Assembly: GCF_000765905.2 (NCBI RefSeq)
Contig: NZ_JRPL02000016.1
Span: 1 to 47,693 of the forward strand
Direction: 5' to 3'
Source of the DNA: Helicobacter trogontum
Lineage (GTDB): Bacteria > Campylobacterota > Campylobacteria > Campylobacterales > Helicobacteraceae
DNA length: 47,693 nucleotides
Made by a program: the position numbers and the translations under genes. A model generated the notes under the pieces. It worked only from the letters and a program-made list of their open reading frames with translations. It did not search any database and was not told the origin of the DNA. Within the stretch, counting starts at the first letter, position 1; each line of letters begins with the position of its first letter. This document shows, piece after piece, positions 16,928 through 26,708 of this stretch.

Positions 16928-17566
16928 TTAAGCTTCGATATCTGTGATATATTTAATAAAAGTAGTGCAATCTTGACACTTTACGCCATCTCCTGCCTGT
17001 ATCTTTGCATGTATGTCTGGCTTAATATTATAGGTTTTTCCGCACAAACAACTATACATATGCATGATACCTTTTTTCGCCTCTTGTTTTTTACCAGAAA
17101 CCATTTCAGATTGCTTTAACAACGCATCATCTTGACTATTTGTAGATGACGCTGCCACTTTCTGTATTGATCGTTTTTCATTCATTTCTTCACAATATTT
17201 CGCATATTCCATATCCTCTTGCAAAATATGCTTCAAAAGCCACTGCTCCATGATAATGACAAGTTGTTGCTTAAAATCATATTTCATATTTTTCACAAGA
17301 TTTGTCATCTCAAATACAATTTGTTTATGTCGTTCTCTATGTAATTCAAGCGAAGGATATTGTATACTCTCCATATAAACTTCTTCGTCTCGAAAATGAG
17401 TTCTCATATAATCAAACAAAGCGACAAGCATCTTTTTAATTTCAGCCGGATCGGTTTGCTTGCCAATCATATTGTCTGCCATGTTAGCAAGCTCAAATAG
17501 TTTTTTATGTTGCTCATCAATCAAATAATTTTTAACACTATATTTATCATTCCACTGCAATAACAT
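16928..17566 (-). CDS. Bacteriohemerythrin with C-terminal zinc-ribbon-like tail (copy 1)
   Basis: This 212-residue hemerythrin domain protein has iron-ligand motifs IDEQHKKLFELAN, HFRDEEVYMES, LHRERHKQI and KHILQEDME. A Ser/Gln-rich linker follows, then a C-terminal CxC/CxxC module (YSCLCGKTYNI and VKCQDC). Hemerythrins bind dioxygen reversibly at a di-iron centre. Here one could buffer oxygen near the oxygen-labile fumarase encoded on both sides, which is inference from context. AAGGAG precedes ATG 17566. The gap to the alpha-subunit gene is 219 bases, so it may have its own promoter. Confidence 0.88.
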   Translation of the reverse strand: MLLQWNDKYSVKNYLIDEQHKKLFELANMADNMIGKQTDPAEIKKMLVALFDYMRTHFRDEEVYMESIQYPSLELHRERHKQIVFEMTNLVKNMKYDFKQQLVIIMEQWLLKHILQEDMEYAKYCEEMNEKRSIQKVAASSTNSQDDALLKQSEMVSGKKQEAKKGIMHMYSCLCGKTYNIKPDIHAKIQAGDGVKCQDCTTFIKYITDIEA

Positions 17567-17785
17567 TTAATGCTCCTTATCTCAAGATATTTTAGAATTA
17601 GCTACTTAAAAAAACCATTGTAAACAACATTCCTAGTCACAGGATACCATGCAAAAGCCTTCATAAAAACATTTTTCTATAACATGTTAATAAAAAATTA
17701 GCCTTAAACATTTATACCATTAAACCATACAATCACTTAAAACAATCCAGCACAATTATTACCCCTCCACAAATTATAAGTCAAA

Positions 17786-18631
17786 TTACAATTCAACACT
17801 ATAATGCCGTGCTGCATGACAATTCACATTAATTGCAACAGGCATACCCGCAATATGTGTTGGATACCATTCAATATTTACACCAAATGCAGTGGTATTG
17901 CCTCCCAATCCTTGAGGTCCAACACCAGTTTTATTCGCAAGCTCCAACAACTCCTCCTCCAAAGCAGCATATTTTGGATGTGGATTCTTAGAATCTATTG
18001 AGCGAATAGCAGCTTTTTTGGCTAAAATAGCAGCCTTTTCCATAGTCCCACCAATACCTACACCCAGCACCATAGGTGGACATGCATTCGGTCCGGCCAA
18101 TCTCACAGCCTCCAAGAATAAACTTTTAACGCCCTCAAGTCCATCTGCTGGTACACACATTTTTAATAAGCTCTTATTCTCACTTCCAAAACCTTTTGGT
18201 GCAACAGTGATTTTAATTTTATCACCTGCTACCATTTCAGTATGTAGAACTGCAGGAGAGTTATCAGTCGTATTTTTACGCTCAAAGACAGGTTCACTGA
18301 CAACAGACTTTCGTAGATAACCATCTTTGTATCCACGTCTTACACCCTCATTAATTGCATCGCTAAATAATCCACCAACAATATGCACATCTTGTCCAAC
18401 CTCAGCGAAAACGACAGTCATACCCGTATCTTGACAGATAGGCATCATATTTGACTGCGCAATCTCACCATTCTTTATCAATGTCCCTAAAATATTCTTG
18501 CCAATAGCAGAGGTTTCAACCTCTTGTGCTCTTTTAAATGCATTTTTTATATCTGGTGTTTGTATACAACAAGCCTTAATGCAAAGTTCCTTAACAGCTT
18601 CTGAAATTGTTTCACATTGTATCTCACGCAT
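17786..18631 (-). CDS. Class I fumarate hydratase, alpha subunit
   Basis: This 281-residue subunit carries the [4Fe-4S] cluster of class I fumarase. The three cluster Cys are seen in MPICQDTGMTVVF, GPNACPPMVLGVGIGGT and NVNCHAARH. KTGVGPQGLGGNTTAFGVNI is also typical. Start: ATG 18631 has AAGGAG ten bases upstream; 14 further codons upstream are possible but lack a binding site. With the beta gene at 15638 it forms a two-subunit enzyme, as in many anaerobes and archaea, and unlike the class II fumC of H. pylori. The two hemerythrin genes lie between the subunits. Confidence 0.88.
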   Translation of the reverse strand: MREIQCETISEAVKELCIKACCIQTPDIKNAFKRAQEVETSAIGKNILGTLIKNGEIAQSNMMPICQDTGMTVVFAEVGQDVHIVGGLFSDAINEGVRRGYKDGYLRKSVVSEPVFERKNTTDNSPAVLHTEMVAGDKIKITVAPKGFGSENKSLLKMCVPADGLEGVKSLFLEAVRLAGPNACPPMVLGVGIGGTMEKAAILAKKAAIRSIDSKNPHPKYAALEEELLELANKTGVGPQGLGGNTTAFGVNIEWYPTHIAGMPVAINVNCHAARHYSVEL

Positions 18632-18888
18632 ATCTTTATAGCTCCTTTTTATTTTCAAGAGTTTGGGTTTCATATATCATTCTTCGGTTTCAGACCACAG
18701 CGATTGGTACATTCTATCCTTTTAGAGTTTAAAAAAAGTTTAATTCCACAAAAAATACTTGACTTTTATTAAAAATTTTGACCTTTTTTAACAATTAATA
18801 CTTTTTTGTATGTTAGAATCTGATCCACTTTAGCATACTTTATGCTTATAGCTTCAGATATCAAATTCTATCTTATCAAGGATATTGA

Positions 18889-19785
18889 ATGAATAAGAAA
18901 ATAGGTATACTCGCATCTCTATGCTGTAGTATTTCGCTATCTATGTATGCAGAATCTAATATGACTTCCCAAAATATAGAACCTAAGTCAGGTTTTGCAG
19001 ACAAAAATATTGTTGGAGGTATTGCACTTTTTGTCAATGGTGAGCCAATTACACTACACGCGATTAAGCAAGTAGAAAATGCATTACACACGGACAGATT
19101 GCGTGCCACAGACATACTTGTGAATGAAAAACTAAAAGAAGCTGAAATTAAGCGTTTAAAAATCGAAATAAATGATATGCAGCTAGATGCACAAATTGCA
19201 CAAATTGCGCAACAAAACAATATGAGCCTAGACCAATTCTATGCTGCTATTGTGCAAGAGGGAATGAGCTTGGTAGAATATCGCACAAAGCTAAAAGATC
19301 AAATGCTGGCACAAGAACTCATGCGAAAAATACTCTTTTCGAGTAATGTTGGGCAAGAAGATGAATTGCGTAAATACTACAACGAGCATTTAGAAGAATT
19401 CGTAATTCCAAAAGAAGTAGTGGGTACAAAATTTGTAAGCCACAACAAACAAACACTAGAATCATTTATACAACAAGGCATTAACGCAACGTTGCCAGAT
19501 TCCATAGCCCATAGCGAAGAAACACTGGAAATAAGTACCCTACCAGCACAAGTAGCCGATATATTTCTAGCTACAGAGGCAAAGTCTTTTACGCAGATAT
19601 TTGAATCTGGCAATGGTGATTTTGTCGCATTTTATATCAAGGAAAAAATCTCAAACGAACAAGTGGAATTTGAAAAAGCAAAAAACTATATAGCACAAAA
19701 ACTTATTGCAAACAATCAGGAAAAGATTCTAAATGATTATTTTGAACGTGTAAGAAGTCGATCAAAGATTGTTTTCGTCCGCTAG
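18889..19785 (+). CDS. SurA-like periplasmic chaperone / PpiC-type protein
   Basis: This 298-residue protein has a signal peptide (KKIGILASLCCSISLSMYA) and a SurA-type N-terminal chaperone region (GIALFVNGEPITLHAIKQVE, LVNEKLKEAEIKRLKIEIND, MSLDQFYAAIVQEGMSLVEY). The following parvulin-like domain is poor: it lacks the GGDLG-type signature of active proline isomerases. It resembles the epsilonproteobacterial group of C. jejuni Cj1289 and H. pylori HP0977, which assist outer-membrane protein folding. AAGGA lies upstream of ATG 18889. It is transcribed divergently from the fumarase genes. Confidence 0.75.
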   Translation: MNKKIGILASLCCSISLSMYAESNMTSQNIEPKSGFADKNIVGGIALFVNGEPITLHAIKQVENALHTDRLRATDILVNEKLKEAEIKRLKIEINDMQLDAQIAQIAQQNNMSLDQFYAAIVQEGMSLVEYRTKLKDQMLAQELMRKILFSSNVGQEDELRKYYNEHLEEFVIPKEVVGTKFVSHNKQTLESFIQQGINATLPDSIAHSEETLEISTLPAQVADIFLATEAKSFTQIFESGNGDFVAFYIKEKISNEQVEFEKAKNYIAQKLIANNQEKILNDYFERVRSRSKIVFVR

Positions 19786-20231
19786 TAAAAATAATGAGGC
19801 TGATTACTTTTTTATCCAATCGTAACCAAGCTTATAAGCAAATACCTGCTCTCAAAATCAATTATTGACGCACAACTTACAAAATCTTGATGTTGTTATT
19901 TTCAAAGCAATATATTTCATCATAGCGATTGTAAATATATGTAAAAAGCATTAAAGCACTTAAACTTCATAGCTCAAATTCTACTACTTTGATTTTACCT
20001 TATCTTCTTTTTTATTGGCATGATATAATGCAATCATACAAATACATGATTATATGCTCAAGGAGAGCCCATAGACATATATTATGTTATATATGGATAG
20101 CCTAAAGGCATAAAAACAAGTCCCATAAAAATCCAAACATATGTCAAGCACAATAAACACGATATAAGAATCCAAATAATCACTTCATTATGAAGCTTTA
20201 TAGTATGATTTAATCATCTATAATAATTATT
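19786..20231. other. Gene-free stretch
   Basis: No ORF with a binding site and no structured RNA signal were recognised between the convergent surA-like and ridA genes. Confidence 0.3.
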
Positions 20232-20612
20232 TTAAGCCTTCATAGCAATACATTCAATCTCTATCTTACTTCCCTTCGGCAATTCTTTCACCGCAACCGT
20301 ACTACGAGCAGGCTTATGTGAAAAATACATCGCATAAACTTCATTAAACTGCGAAAAATATGACATATCACTTAGATATACATTTGTCTTTACTACATTC
20401 TCTAGGCTGCTACCCGATGCTTCCAGCACTGCTTTTAGATTTTTACAAACTTGATGTGTCTGTTCTTGTATATTAGAATCCAAAAATTCTCCATTTGGCA
20501 ATAATGGAATTTGTCCAGAAGTAAACACAAGATCATTTGCAACGATAGCTTGTGAGTATGGTCCTATTGCCTGTGGTGCATTATTTGTACTTACAATATT
20601 AAAGTTCTTCAT
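20232..20612 (-). CDS. ridA: RidA-family enamine/imine deaminase
   Basis: This 126-residue cytoplasmic protein forms trimers that hydrolyse reactive enamines made by PLP enzymes such as threonine dehydratase. Family signatures are present: AIGPYSQAIVANDLVFTSGQ at the N-terminus, then LENVVKTNVYLSDM, the catalytic Arg in KPARSTVAV and the Glu in IEIECIAM. Length is standard. AAAGGAAAG precedes ATG 20612. It stands alone. The nearby biosynthetic genes ilvC and trpA in this window fit a need for such detoxification, but there is no operon link. Confidence 0.92.
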   Translation of the reverse strand: MKNFNIVSTNNAPQAIGPYSQAIVANDLVFTSGQIPLLPNGEFLDSNIQEQTHQVCKNLKAVLEASGSSLENVVKTNVYLSDMSYFSQFNEVYAMYFSHKPARSTVAVKELPKGSKIEIECIAMKA

Positions 20613-20882
20613 GTCTTTCCTTTAGTGTATTGGTGTGTAAAATTCGTATTTTAGCACATTTTTACAAAAGTGTATAATCCACGCTTAATAACTTGAAGCA
20701 TGTATATTTAAGTTATCCCCCCACCCCTAATTTATATTCAAATTAATCTTAATATGCAAATAAAACAGATTCTAAGGCGGTGCTATTCTAAATTGCTTTC
20801 TAGATCGTAAAAAGTTATAGCTCATCTAAAAAACTTAAAAAGTATTTCAAAAACAAAAATGATTTAATATATCCCATCTATA

Positions 20883-21143
20883 TCAACGACATTCAACACT
20901 TGTTAAAATCTCTCCGCTAAATCCATCTTCTCGCAAGTACTGTATAATTTCTTTCTCATAAAGTGGCGCTGTAAGCACAATGCATTCAACATTGCTATAG
21001 CTTTTCTTGCTTGGTTGTGTTATAACTATCTCTGCTTTTTGCAGGTACTTACCATGTTTCCTTGTATCTAAATCATAGCAACATATAATTTTTTGCTTAT
21101 TTTCTAAAGCAACAAACTTAGTATAAAAAACTCGCTGATACAA
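20883..21143 (-). pseudogene. Orphan C-terminal fragment, methyltransferase C-terminal-domain-like
   Basis: An 86-residue frame starts at a TTG without a binding site. The frame is open a little further upstream (RYGLYQR preceded by KHYLCG) to a TAA, so the 5' end seems lost. IICCYDLDTRKHGKYLQKAE and NVECIVLTAPLYEKEIIQYL read like a small alpha/beta domain found at the C-terminus of some SAM-dependent sugar methyltransferases; this is a weak resemblance. It is probably a relic. Confidence 0.35.
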
Positions 21144-21556
21144 TCCATACCTACCACATAAATAATGTTTGGTAAAAATACAAGATTAAAATAACTCCTA
21201 TTAATATTGCGATACATTCATCTTTCCTACACCAATACTAAATAAACCCCAGATTCAAGGTATAATCATATTGGCAATATCACATAAATCTATCTCAACC
21301 CACGGTAGTTTGTGGTTATAGATTTATTTCTTAGATTTGCATTATCTCCAAACCACTTATTCCTACAACTTTATCTTTAGCCTACCTAGCAATGCAGTGA
21401 TAAATGCATCACTAGAATATGCTAAAACATAGTAAAAACTTTACTTTTTTTCCGTTTTTGCCTATTGTATGGTTGTTTTTGTAGCATTTTGTATTTAAAA
21501 ATTTATTTTTTGTTTATACTCATAATAATTTCTAATTTCAGATTCAAGGACTAATT
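21144..21556. promoter_or_regulatory. Leader region of lctP with a 10-bp hairpin at 21285-21328
   Basis: The 413 bases before lctP hold ATAAATCTAT (21285-21294) and its perfect complement ATAGATTTAT (21319-21328). The 24-base interior can pair further (CCAC with GTGG). It lies 229 bases before the start codon and could be a terminator of an upstream transcript or a leader structure. No promoter could be fixed. Confidence 0.4.
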
Positions 21557-23221
21557 ATGAATGAAGTGACTCAAGCGACGCAATGGACACAAAACTATAT
21601 GCCAGTTGCTGATAACATCTGGCTTAGTGGTTTGGTAGCATTATTGCCAATTTTATTATTTTTAGCGTGTCTTGTATGGTTTAAATTAAAGGGATGGCTT
21701 GCAGCAAGTCTTACCGTTGGTTTTAGCGCGATTATTGCCCTTGTTGTGTATGGTATGCCTTTCAACATGGTTGCAATGAGTTTCATACAAGGATTTTTGG
21801 TAGGACTTTGGCCTATTGCATGGATTATTATCGCAGCAATTTTTTTATACAAAATAGCTGTAAAAACAGGTTATTTTGAGATTCTAAAAGAAAGTGTTAT
21901 CGCAGTGACTCCAGATCAAAGGTTGCAGGTTATTCTAATAGCATTCTGTTTTGGTGCATTTTTAGAAGGAGCAATTGGCTTTGGTGGTCCAGTCGCAATT
22001 ACTGCAGCATTACTTGTTGGTTTGGGATTACGTCCCTTATATGCTGCAGGTTTATGTATGATTGCAAATACTGCACCTGTTGCATTCGGGGCAGTTGGGA
22101 TACCAGTTATTGCACTTGCAAAGGCAGTAGGTCTTGATGCAGGTGATATTGCCGCCATGGTAGGTAGAATGTTGCCACCTTTGACATTATTTGTCCCATT
22201 TTTTATTGTATTCCTTATGAGTGGATTTAAAGGAGTAAAAGAAACATTTCCTGCTGTTTTTGTAGCTGCAGTAACCTTTGCAGGTGTGCAGTATTGGAGC
22301 TCCAATCATTTAGGACCAGAATTGCCCGATATTATTTCTGCTATTGCAGCGATTGCCACCACCTCTATATTCTTAAAATTTTGGCAACCAGCGAATATTG
22401 AAAGGGCAGATGATACAAAAACTGCCATCGTAACAAAACAATATCCATTACCAAAAATAATTCTTGCATGGATGCCTTTCATTCTTTTGGTCATTACAAT
22501 CGGAATTTGGCAGATGCCATTTTTTATGGATCTCTTTAAACCTGGAAATATTCTAGCTAACACAAATATTGTATGGCTCATTCCTGGTCTTGATAAGCTA
22601 GTTATACAGCAGTCTCCTATTGTTGCTGTTCCAACTGCACTTGGTGCGGATTGGAAATGGTATATTATTCAGAATCCAGGTACAGCCATTTTCCTTGCAG
22701 CATTGCTTAGCATTGTTGTATTACGTGCTAATGCAAAACAAATTATGGAATCTGCAAGCGAGACAATCAAAGAAATGTCTATACCAGTACTGACTATTGG
22801 GCTTGTCCTTGCATTTGCCTTTATTTCAAAAAATAGTGGTCAAGCTGCTACAATGGGATTAGCTCTAGCACATACGGGTTCACTATTCCCATTCTTCTCA
22901 CCATTTATAGGATGGGTGGGCGTATTCTTAACTGGTAGTGATACAAGCTCAAACTTACTCTTTGGTCCATTACAACAGGTTACAGCCAAAGCCCTTAACA
23001 TGCCAGAAGTGCTATTTATGGCAGCAAATACAGTTGGTGGTGTTGTAGGCAAGATGATAAGTCCACAAAGCATAGCTATCGCATGTGCTGCCGTTGGACT
23101 TGTAGGTAGAGAGTCTGAACTCTTTAGATTCACACTTAAATATTCTATCGGCTTTGTTGTATTTGTTGGTATTTGGACTGCAATTATCGCTTATGTAATA
23201 CCAGGTATTATTGTTAACTAA
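21557..23221 (+). CDS. lctP: L-lactate permease
   Basis: This 554-residue inner-membrane transporter of the LctP family imports lactate (and glycolate) with protons. About 13 hydrophobic segments are visible. Typical words: LPILLFLACLVWFKLKGW, FLEGAIGFGGPVAITAALL, MIANTAPVAFGAVGIPV, FLTGSDTSSNLLFGPLQ and VGGVVGKMISPQSIAIA. Length matches the family. AAGGA lies upstream of ATG 21557. In H. pylori lctP lies beside the lldEFG lactate dehydrogenase genes. Here the only such gene, lldE, is 12 kb away on the other strand. Confidence 0.95.
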   Translation: MNEVTQATQWTQNYMPVADNIWLSGLVALLPILLFLACLVWFKLKGWLAASLTVGFSAIIALVVYGMPFNMVAMSFIQGFLVGLWPIAWIIIAAIFLYKIAVKTGYFEILKESVIAVTPDQRLQVILIAFCFGAFLEGAIGFGGPVAITAALLVGLGLRPLYAAGLCMIANTAPVAFGAVGIPVIALAKAVGLDAGDIAAMVGRMLPPLTLFVPFFIVFLMSGFKGVKETFPAVFVAAVTFAGVQYWSSNHLGPELPDIISAIAAIATTSIFLKFWQPANIERADDTKTAIVTKQYPLPKIILAWMPFILLVITIGIWQMPFFMDLFKPGNILANTNIVWLIPGLDKLVIQQSPIVAVPTALGADWKWYIIQNPGTAIFLAALLSIVVLRANAKQIMESASETIKEMSIPVLTIGLVLAFAFISKNSGQAATMGLALAHTGSLFPFFSPFIGWVGVFLTGSDTSSNLLFGPLQQVTAKALNMPEVLFMAANTVGGVVGKMISPQSIAIACAAVGLVGRESELFRFTLKYSIGFVVFVGIWTAIIAYVIPGIIVN

Positions 23222-23345
23222 GATTTTTATAAAATTTATGCTCGGACTTTATTATATGTCCTTGCAAAGGATAATAAAAAGTTGTAGAGGGCAATATTAT
23301 TAAAAATATAGGGTATTATTTCAAAAACTATACAAAAGAAATTAT

Positions 23346-24068
23346 ATGAGTGTGTTAAGAGCAGAAAATCTAAGTAAACATATTAAAAAGACTAGGATTG
23401 TTGAAAGTATTACCCTTGAAGTGCATAGTGGCGAGGTTGTTGGCTTACTTGGTCCAAATGGTGCAGGTAAAACAACAACTTTTTATATGATTTGCGGTTT
23501 ACTTGAACCAAGTGGAGGTAGAGTATTTTTAGATAATGATGACATTTCAGCAAAACCACTACATGAAAGAAGCCATTTGGGTATTGGCTATCTACCACAA
23601 GAATCAAGTATTTTTAAAGATTTAAGCGTCGAAGATAATCTTTTGTTGGCTGCTCAAAGTTCCTTTAAAAGCAAGAAAGAACAAGAAAATCGTATTGAGG
23701 TTATGCTTGAAGCTTTTAATATCGAAACAATCAGAGACAGAAAGGGTGTAAGTCTTAGTGGTGGCGAAAGAAGGCGTGTAGAAATTGCTCGTGCTTTAAT
23801 CAAAAATCCTAAGTTTATATTGCTTGATGAACCATTTGCAGGTGTGGATCCGATTGCAGTGCTAGACATCCAAAAAATCATACAGACTTTAGTGGAGATG
23901 GATATTGGTGTGCTAATTACTGATCATAATGTGCGCGAAACACTTGGAGTATGTCATCGTGCGTATGTTATCAAAAGTGGTGCATTATTTGCGAGTGGTA
24001 AAGCTGAAGAAATTTATGAGAACCCATTGGTAAGAAAATACTACTTGGGCGAGAATTTTAAAGTGTAA
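23346..24068 (+). CDS. lptB: Lipopolysaccharide export ABC transporter ATP-binding protein
   Basis: This 240-residue ATPase drives LPS extraction from the inner membrane with LptFG. Motifs: Walker [18 protein letters not shown]-loop region [20 protein letters not shown], signature [15 protein letters not shown], Walker [17 protein letters not shown] and H-loop [18 protein letters not shown] and the C-terminal [10 protein letters not shown] are typical for LptB, separating it from LivF/LivG proteins. It is followed 73 bases later by uppS on the same strand, so both envelope genes may share a transcript. Confidence 0.93.
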   Translation: MSVLRAENLSKHIKKTRIVESITLEVHSGEVVGLLGPNGAGKTTTFYMICGLLEPSGGRVFLDNDDISAKPLHERSHLGIGYLPQESSIFKDLSVEDNLLLAAQSSFKSKKEQENRIEVMLEAFNIETIRDRKGVSLSGGERRRVEIARALIKNPKFILLDEPFAGVDPIAVLDIQKIIQTLVEMDIGVLITDHNVRETLGVCHRAYVIKSGALFASGKAEEIYENPLVRKYYLGENFKV

Positions 24069-24141
24069 GATATTTAATATCAAACGATACGATACAACTC
24101 TATATTCTTGACAAAATCAGAGTAGCAAAAAAAGGAACAGC

Positions 24142-24810
24142 ATGAATGAATTAAGACACTTAGCGGTCGTGATGGATGGTAATAGGCGATGGGCTAGAAA
24201 AAATGGAATCTTAGAAAAAATAGGTTATCTGCATGGAGCCAATACTATACAAAAAGTGATTGAGGTTTGCATTGAGGAAGGTATCAGAAATCTAACACTT
24301 TTTGCATTCAGCACAGAAAATTGGCAGAGACCGCAAGAAGAGGTTGATTATCTTTTTAAACTCCTGAAAAAATATCTTGATGAAAGTCTTGAAAAATTTC
24401 TAAAGAATGATGTGAGATTTAGGGCGATTGGGCAACTAGATAGATTGGATCAGAATTTACTTCGTAATATTATGGAATTTGAAGAGCAAACAAAACACTG
24501 CAAAACATTATGTGTAAATGTTGCCATATCATATGGTGCAAAAGATGAAATCGTACGTGCAGTGAAAAAGGTTGTAAATAAGAATTTGGATATTACAGAA
24601 GAAAATATTACGGCAAATCTTGATATTAGCGAGGATGTTGATTTATTGTTACGTGTTGGTAGTGCTTCAAGAATTTCAAATTTTTTACTGTGGCAATGTG
24701 CATATGCTGAAATATTTTTTAGTAAGACGCTTTTTCCGGGCTTAACCAAAAAGGAATGTAAAAAAATTATTGATGATTTCAAGCAAAGAAAGAGGACTTT
24801 TGGCAAATAA
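24142..24810 (+). CDS. uppS: Undecaprenyl diphosphate synthase
   Basis: This 222-residue cis-prenyltransferase makes the C55 lipid carrier for peptidoglycan and O-antigen synthesis from FPP and IPP. Signature words: LAVVMDGNRRWARKNG with the catalytic Asp, LTLFAFSTENWQRP, CVNVAISYGAKDEI, and DLLLRVGSASRISNFLLWQ. In the last, the usual R-T-S/G-G-E-x-R-I-S-N motif reads RVGSASRISNF, so the Glu usual before RISN is replaced by Ser-Ala, a modest oddity. AAAAGGAACAG precedes ATG 24142. The C-terminal region AYAEIFFSKTLFP is typical. Confidence 0.93.
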   Translation: MNELRHLAVVMDGNRRWARKNGILEKIGYLHGANTIQKVIEVCIEEGIRNLTLFAFSTENWQRPQEEVDYLFKLLKKYLDESLEKFLKNDVRFRAIGQLDRLDQNLLRNIMEFEEQTKHCKTLCVNVAISYGAKDEIVRAVKKVVNKNLDITEENITANLDISEDVDLLLRVGSASRISNFLLWQCAYAEIFFSKTLFPGLTKKECKKIIDDFKQRKRTFGK

Positions 24811-25251
24811 ATAATTGCAATTAAAAGTCAAACAGAAGAATTATATTGGAAACTTTAATGTTTTTTTTAATATTTTTTCTTGTTGTAGATTATTGGTGTA
24901 TGTAAATATTGTTTGATTTACAAACATTATAAAAACAAAGCGGACTTGTAGAATTAGACCATATCTTACATTATATTATAAACTCTAGAAATGCTAAGTG
25001 TAAACCTTAACTCTTATCTTTATGTTAATTCTTACTATTCTAACATAAAAGCAACTTACTTAAAATTCGTTATAGACCTAAAACCTACAATGCTTAAGTC
25101 TATGCTAACCCATCTAAATACTATAAAAAGTATATCATACTCATCAGTCAGATAAATTAATAACTCTGTAATGCAGGTTCTAAGTGAAGTTAAATTTTAT
25201 TTAGAACAAAACCACACCATCAATCCCAACTTTGAATCTCATACTCACGCA
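24811..25251. other. Gene-free stretch
   Basis: AT-rich DNA without a supported ORF, tRNA or hairpin that I could identify. Confidence 0.3.
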
Positions 25252-25440
25252 CTAAAGCACCATATCCTTAACTAAGCAAAGCCACTTTAATTTCGTCAAA
25301 CTCTGCTTATCTAGCAAAGCATGTCGACCCTTCAGAATCTTTGCCTTTTCTGCAAGTTGTTTTGCATAAACTTCATTTTGAATGTGCATCTTATGCCCTT
25401 TATAAAAAATATTGCTACTAAATCCAGTAACTTCGACATT
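25252..25440 (-). pseudogene. Short coding relic without start codon
   Basis: A 62-codon frame bounded by stops reads like protein: VTGFSSNIFYKGHKMHIQNE, VYAKQLAEKAKILKGRH and LLDKQSLTKLKW. It follows a TAG directly, has no binding site and no plausible start at its 5' end. The family is not recognised. It is most simply the worn end of a lost gene. Confidence 0.35.
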
Positions 25441-25653
25441 CTACAAAAAACAAAACAAGTCAAACAAAGTTGCTAACCTAAACAGAAGCAAAATGACATC
25501 TTATGTCTAAGATATACGGATATACGAGATGATACACTAGTGCTGTTGCACACAAACAACAGAACGATAACAATTGCAGCCAATAAAACTCATGCAAACT
25601 AATTGTCTAAATACTTAGCAAAAACTGCTTATAATTTGGAGGACATACAGCAT

Positions 25654-26424
25654 TTATCCGTATGCCAAAAGATCTCGCGTAGAATTCTGTAAAATTTCCA
25701 TAAGATTGCCACTATCTTGATTTTTATTGATAATATCAACAAAATAGCTACCCGCAACAACACCATGAACTTTATGTTGCAATAAAGCAAGTTGACTTGC
25801 ATGATTAATACCAAAGCCAACCATCACCGATTTTCCTTCTAACATACAAATTTCAACAACATCTTCTATATACTCAAGCACCTCTCTATTAATAAGCGTC
25901 TGATTGCCTGTTATTCCATTGCGTGCAACAACATAAAGAAACGGTGCAAAAGTTTGATTTGCAATTTCCCTAATGCGTTTTTGCGGTGTAAGCGGAGCAA
26001 TTAGCTCGATAAAGTATATACCATGCTCTTTGCAAAGATCTCTCATGCCAAAATCTTCGCCCCCAAATCCTAAATCTGGGATAATCACACCATAAGCACC
26101 ATGTTTTACAAGATCTCTAACAAATTCCTTTACCCCATATTGCAACACAATGTTTGCATAAGTCATCGCAAGGATATGTTTTGAGGTGTTTTTCATAAGT
26201 GCATTAATAATGGTAAATCCATGTTGAGGAACAAAACCATGTCTCAAGCTATAATCACTTGCACTTTGTATCAATGTGCCATCTGCATTGCCATCAGAAA
26301 AAGGGAATTGCACCTCTAAATATTTTGCTCCTCCTCGCAGAATCCCTGTTGCCGCACAAATACATGAGCGTATATCAGGGTATCCAGCGACGACATGACC
26401 CATGAGTTCTAGCTTTTGATTCAC
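25654..26424 (-). CDS. trpA: Tryptophan synthase alpha chain
   Basis: This 256-residue TIM-barrel subunit cleaves indole-3-glycerol phosphate to indole, which is passed to TrpB. Motifs: GHVVAGYPDIRS, YLEVQFPFSDGNADGTLIQ (catalytic Glu and Asp region), GAYGVIIPDLGFGGEDF, FIELIAPLTP and VARNGITG, with VMVGFGINHASQ near the C-terminus. The usual FSDPxADGP reads FSDGNADGT, a deviation near the active site. Start: GTG 26424 is preferred because GGAGA lies eight bases upstream; the TTG at 26451 adds nine non-conserved residues. No trpB or other trp gene is in the window. Confidence 0.88.
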   Translation of the reverse strand: MNQKLELMGHVVAGYPDIRSCICAATGILRGGAKYLEVQFPFSDGNADGTLIQSASDYSLRHGFVPQHGFTIINALMKNTSKHILAMTYANIVLQYGVKEFVRDLVKHGAYGVIIPDLGFGGEDFGMRDLCKEHGIYFIELIAPLTPQKRIREIANQTFAPFLYVVARNGITGNQTLINREVLEYIEDVVEICMLEGKSVMVGFGINHASQLALLQHKVHGVVAGSYFVDIINKNQDSGNLMEILQNSTRDLLAYG

Positions 26425-26708
26425 TTTATTTCTCCAAAATCCTATAATCAATATTCTATAGAAAGTATTTTTTGCACTACTGTAACATAGCTATATTATA
26501 ACGCAATTCTTAATCTTCGCAAAACACTACAGCAAAAAACAAGCAGAATACCAAAGTAAAATGACAAATAGTAAGCTCTCTATTAATACCTAAAAGCATT
26601 CTATATTAATATCTCCAAGATCTTATAGAGATAAGAACAACACATATAATATTAACCACCCACACATATTTACACATTACAATACAACAAATATTATAAA
26701 GGATTGTG

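Noticed and set aside
22306-22581. Minus-strand ORFs opposite lctP
   Set aside because: They lie antisense to a well-supported permease gene and have the composition expected of its complement.
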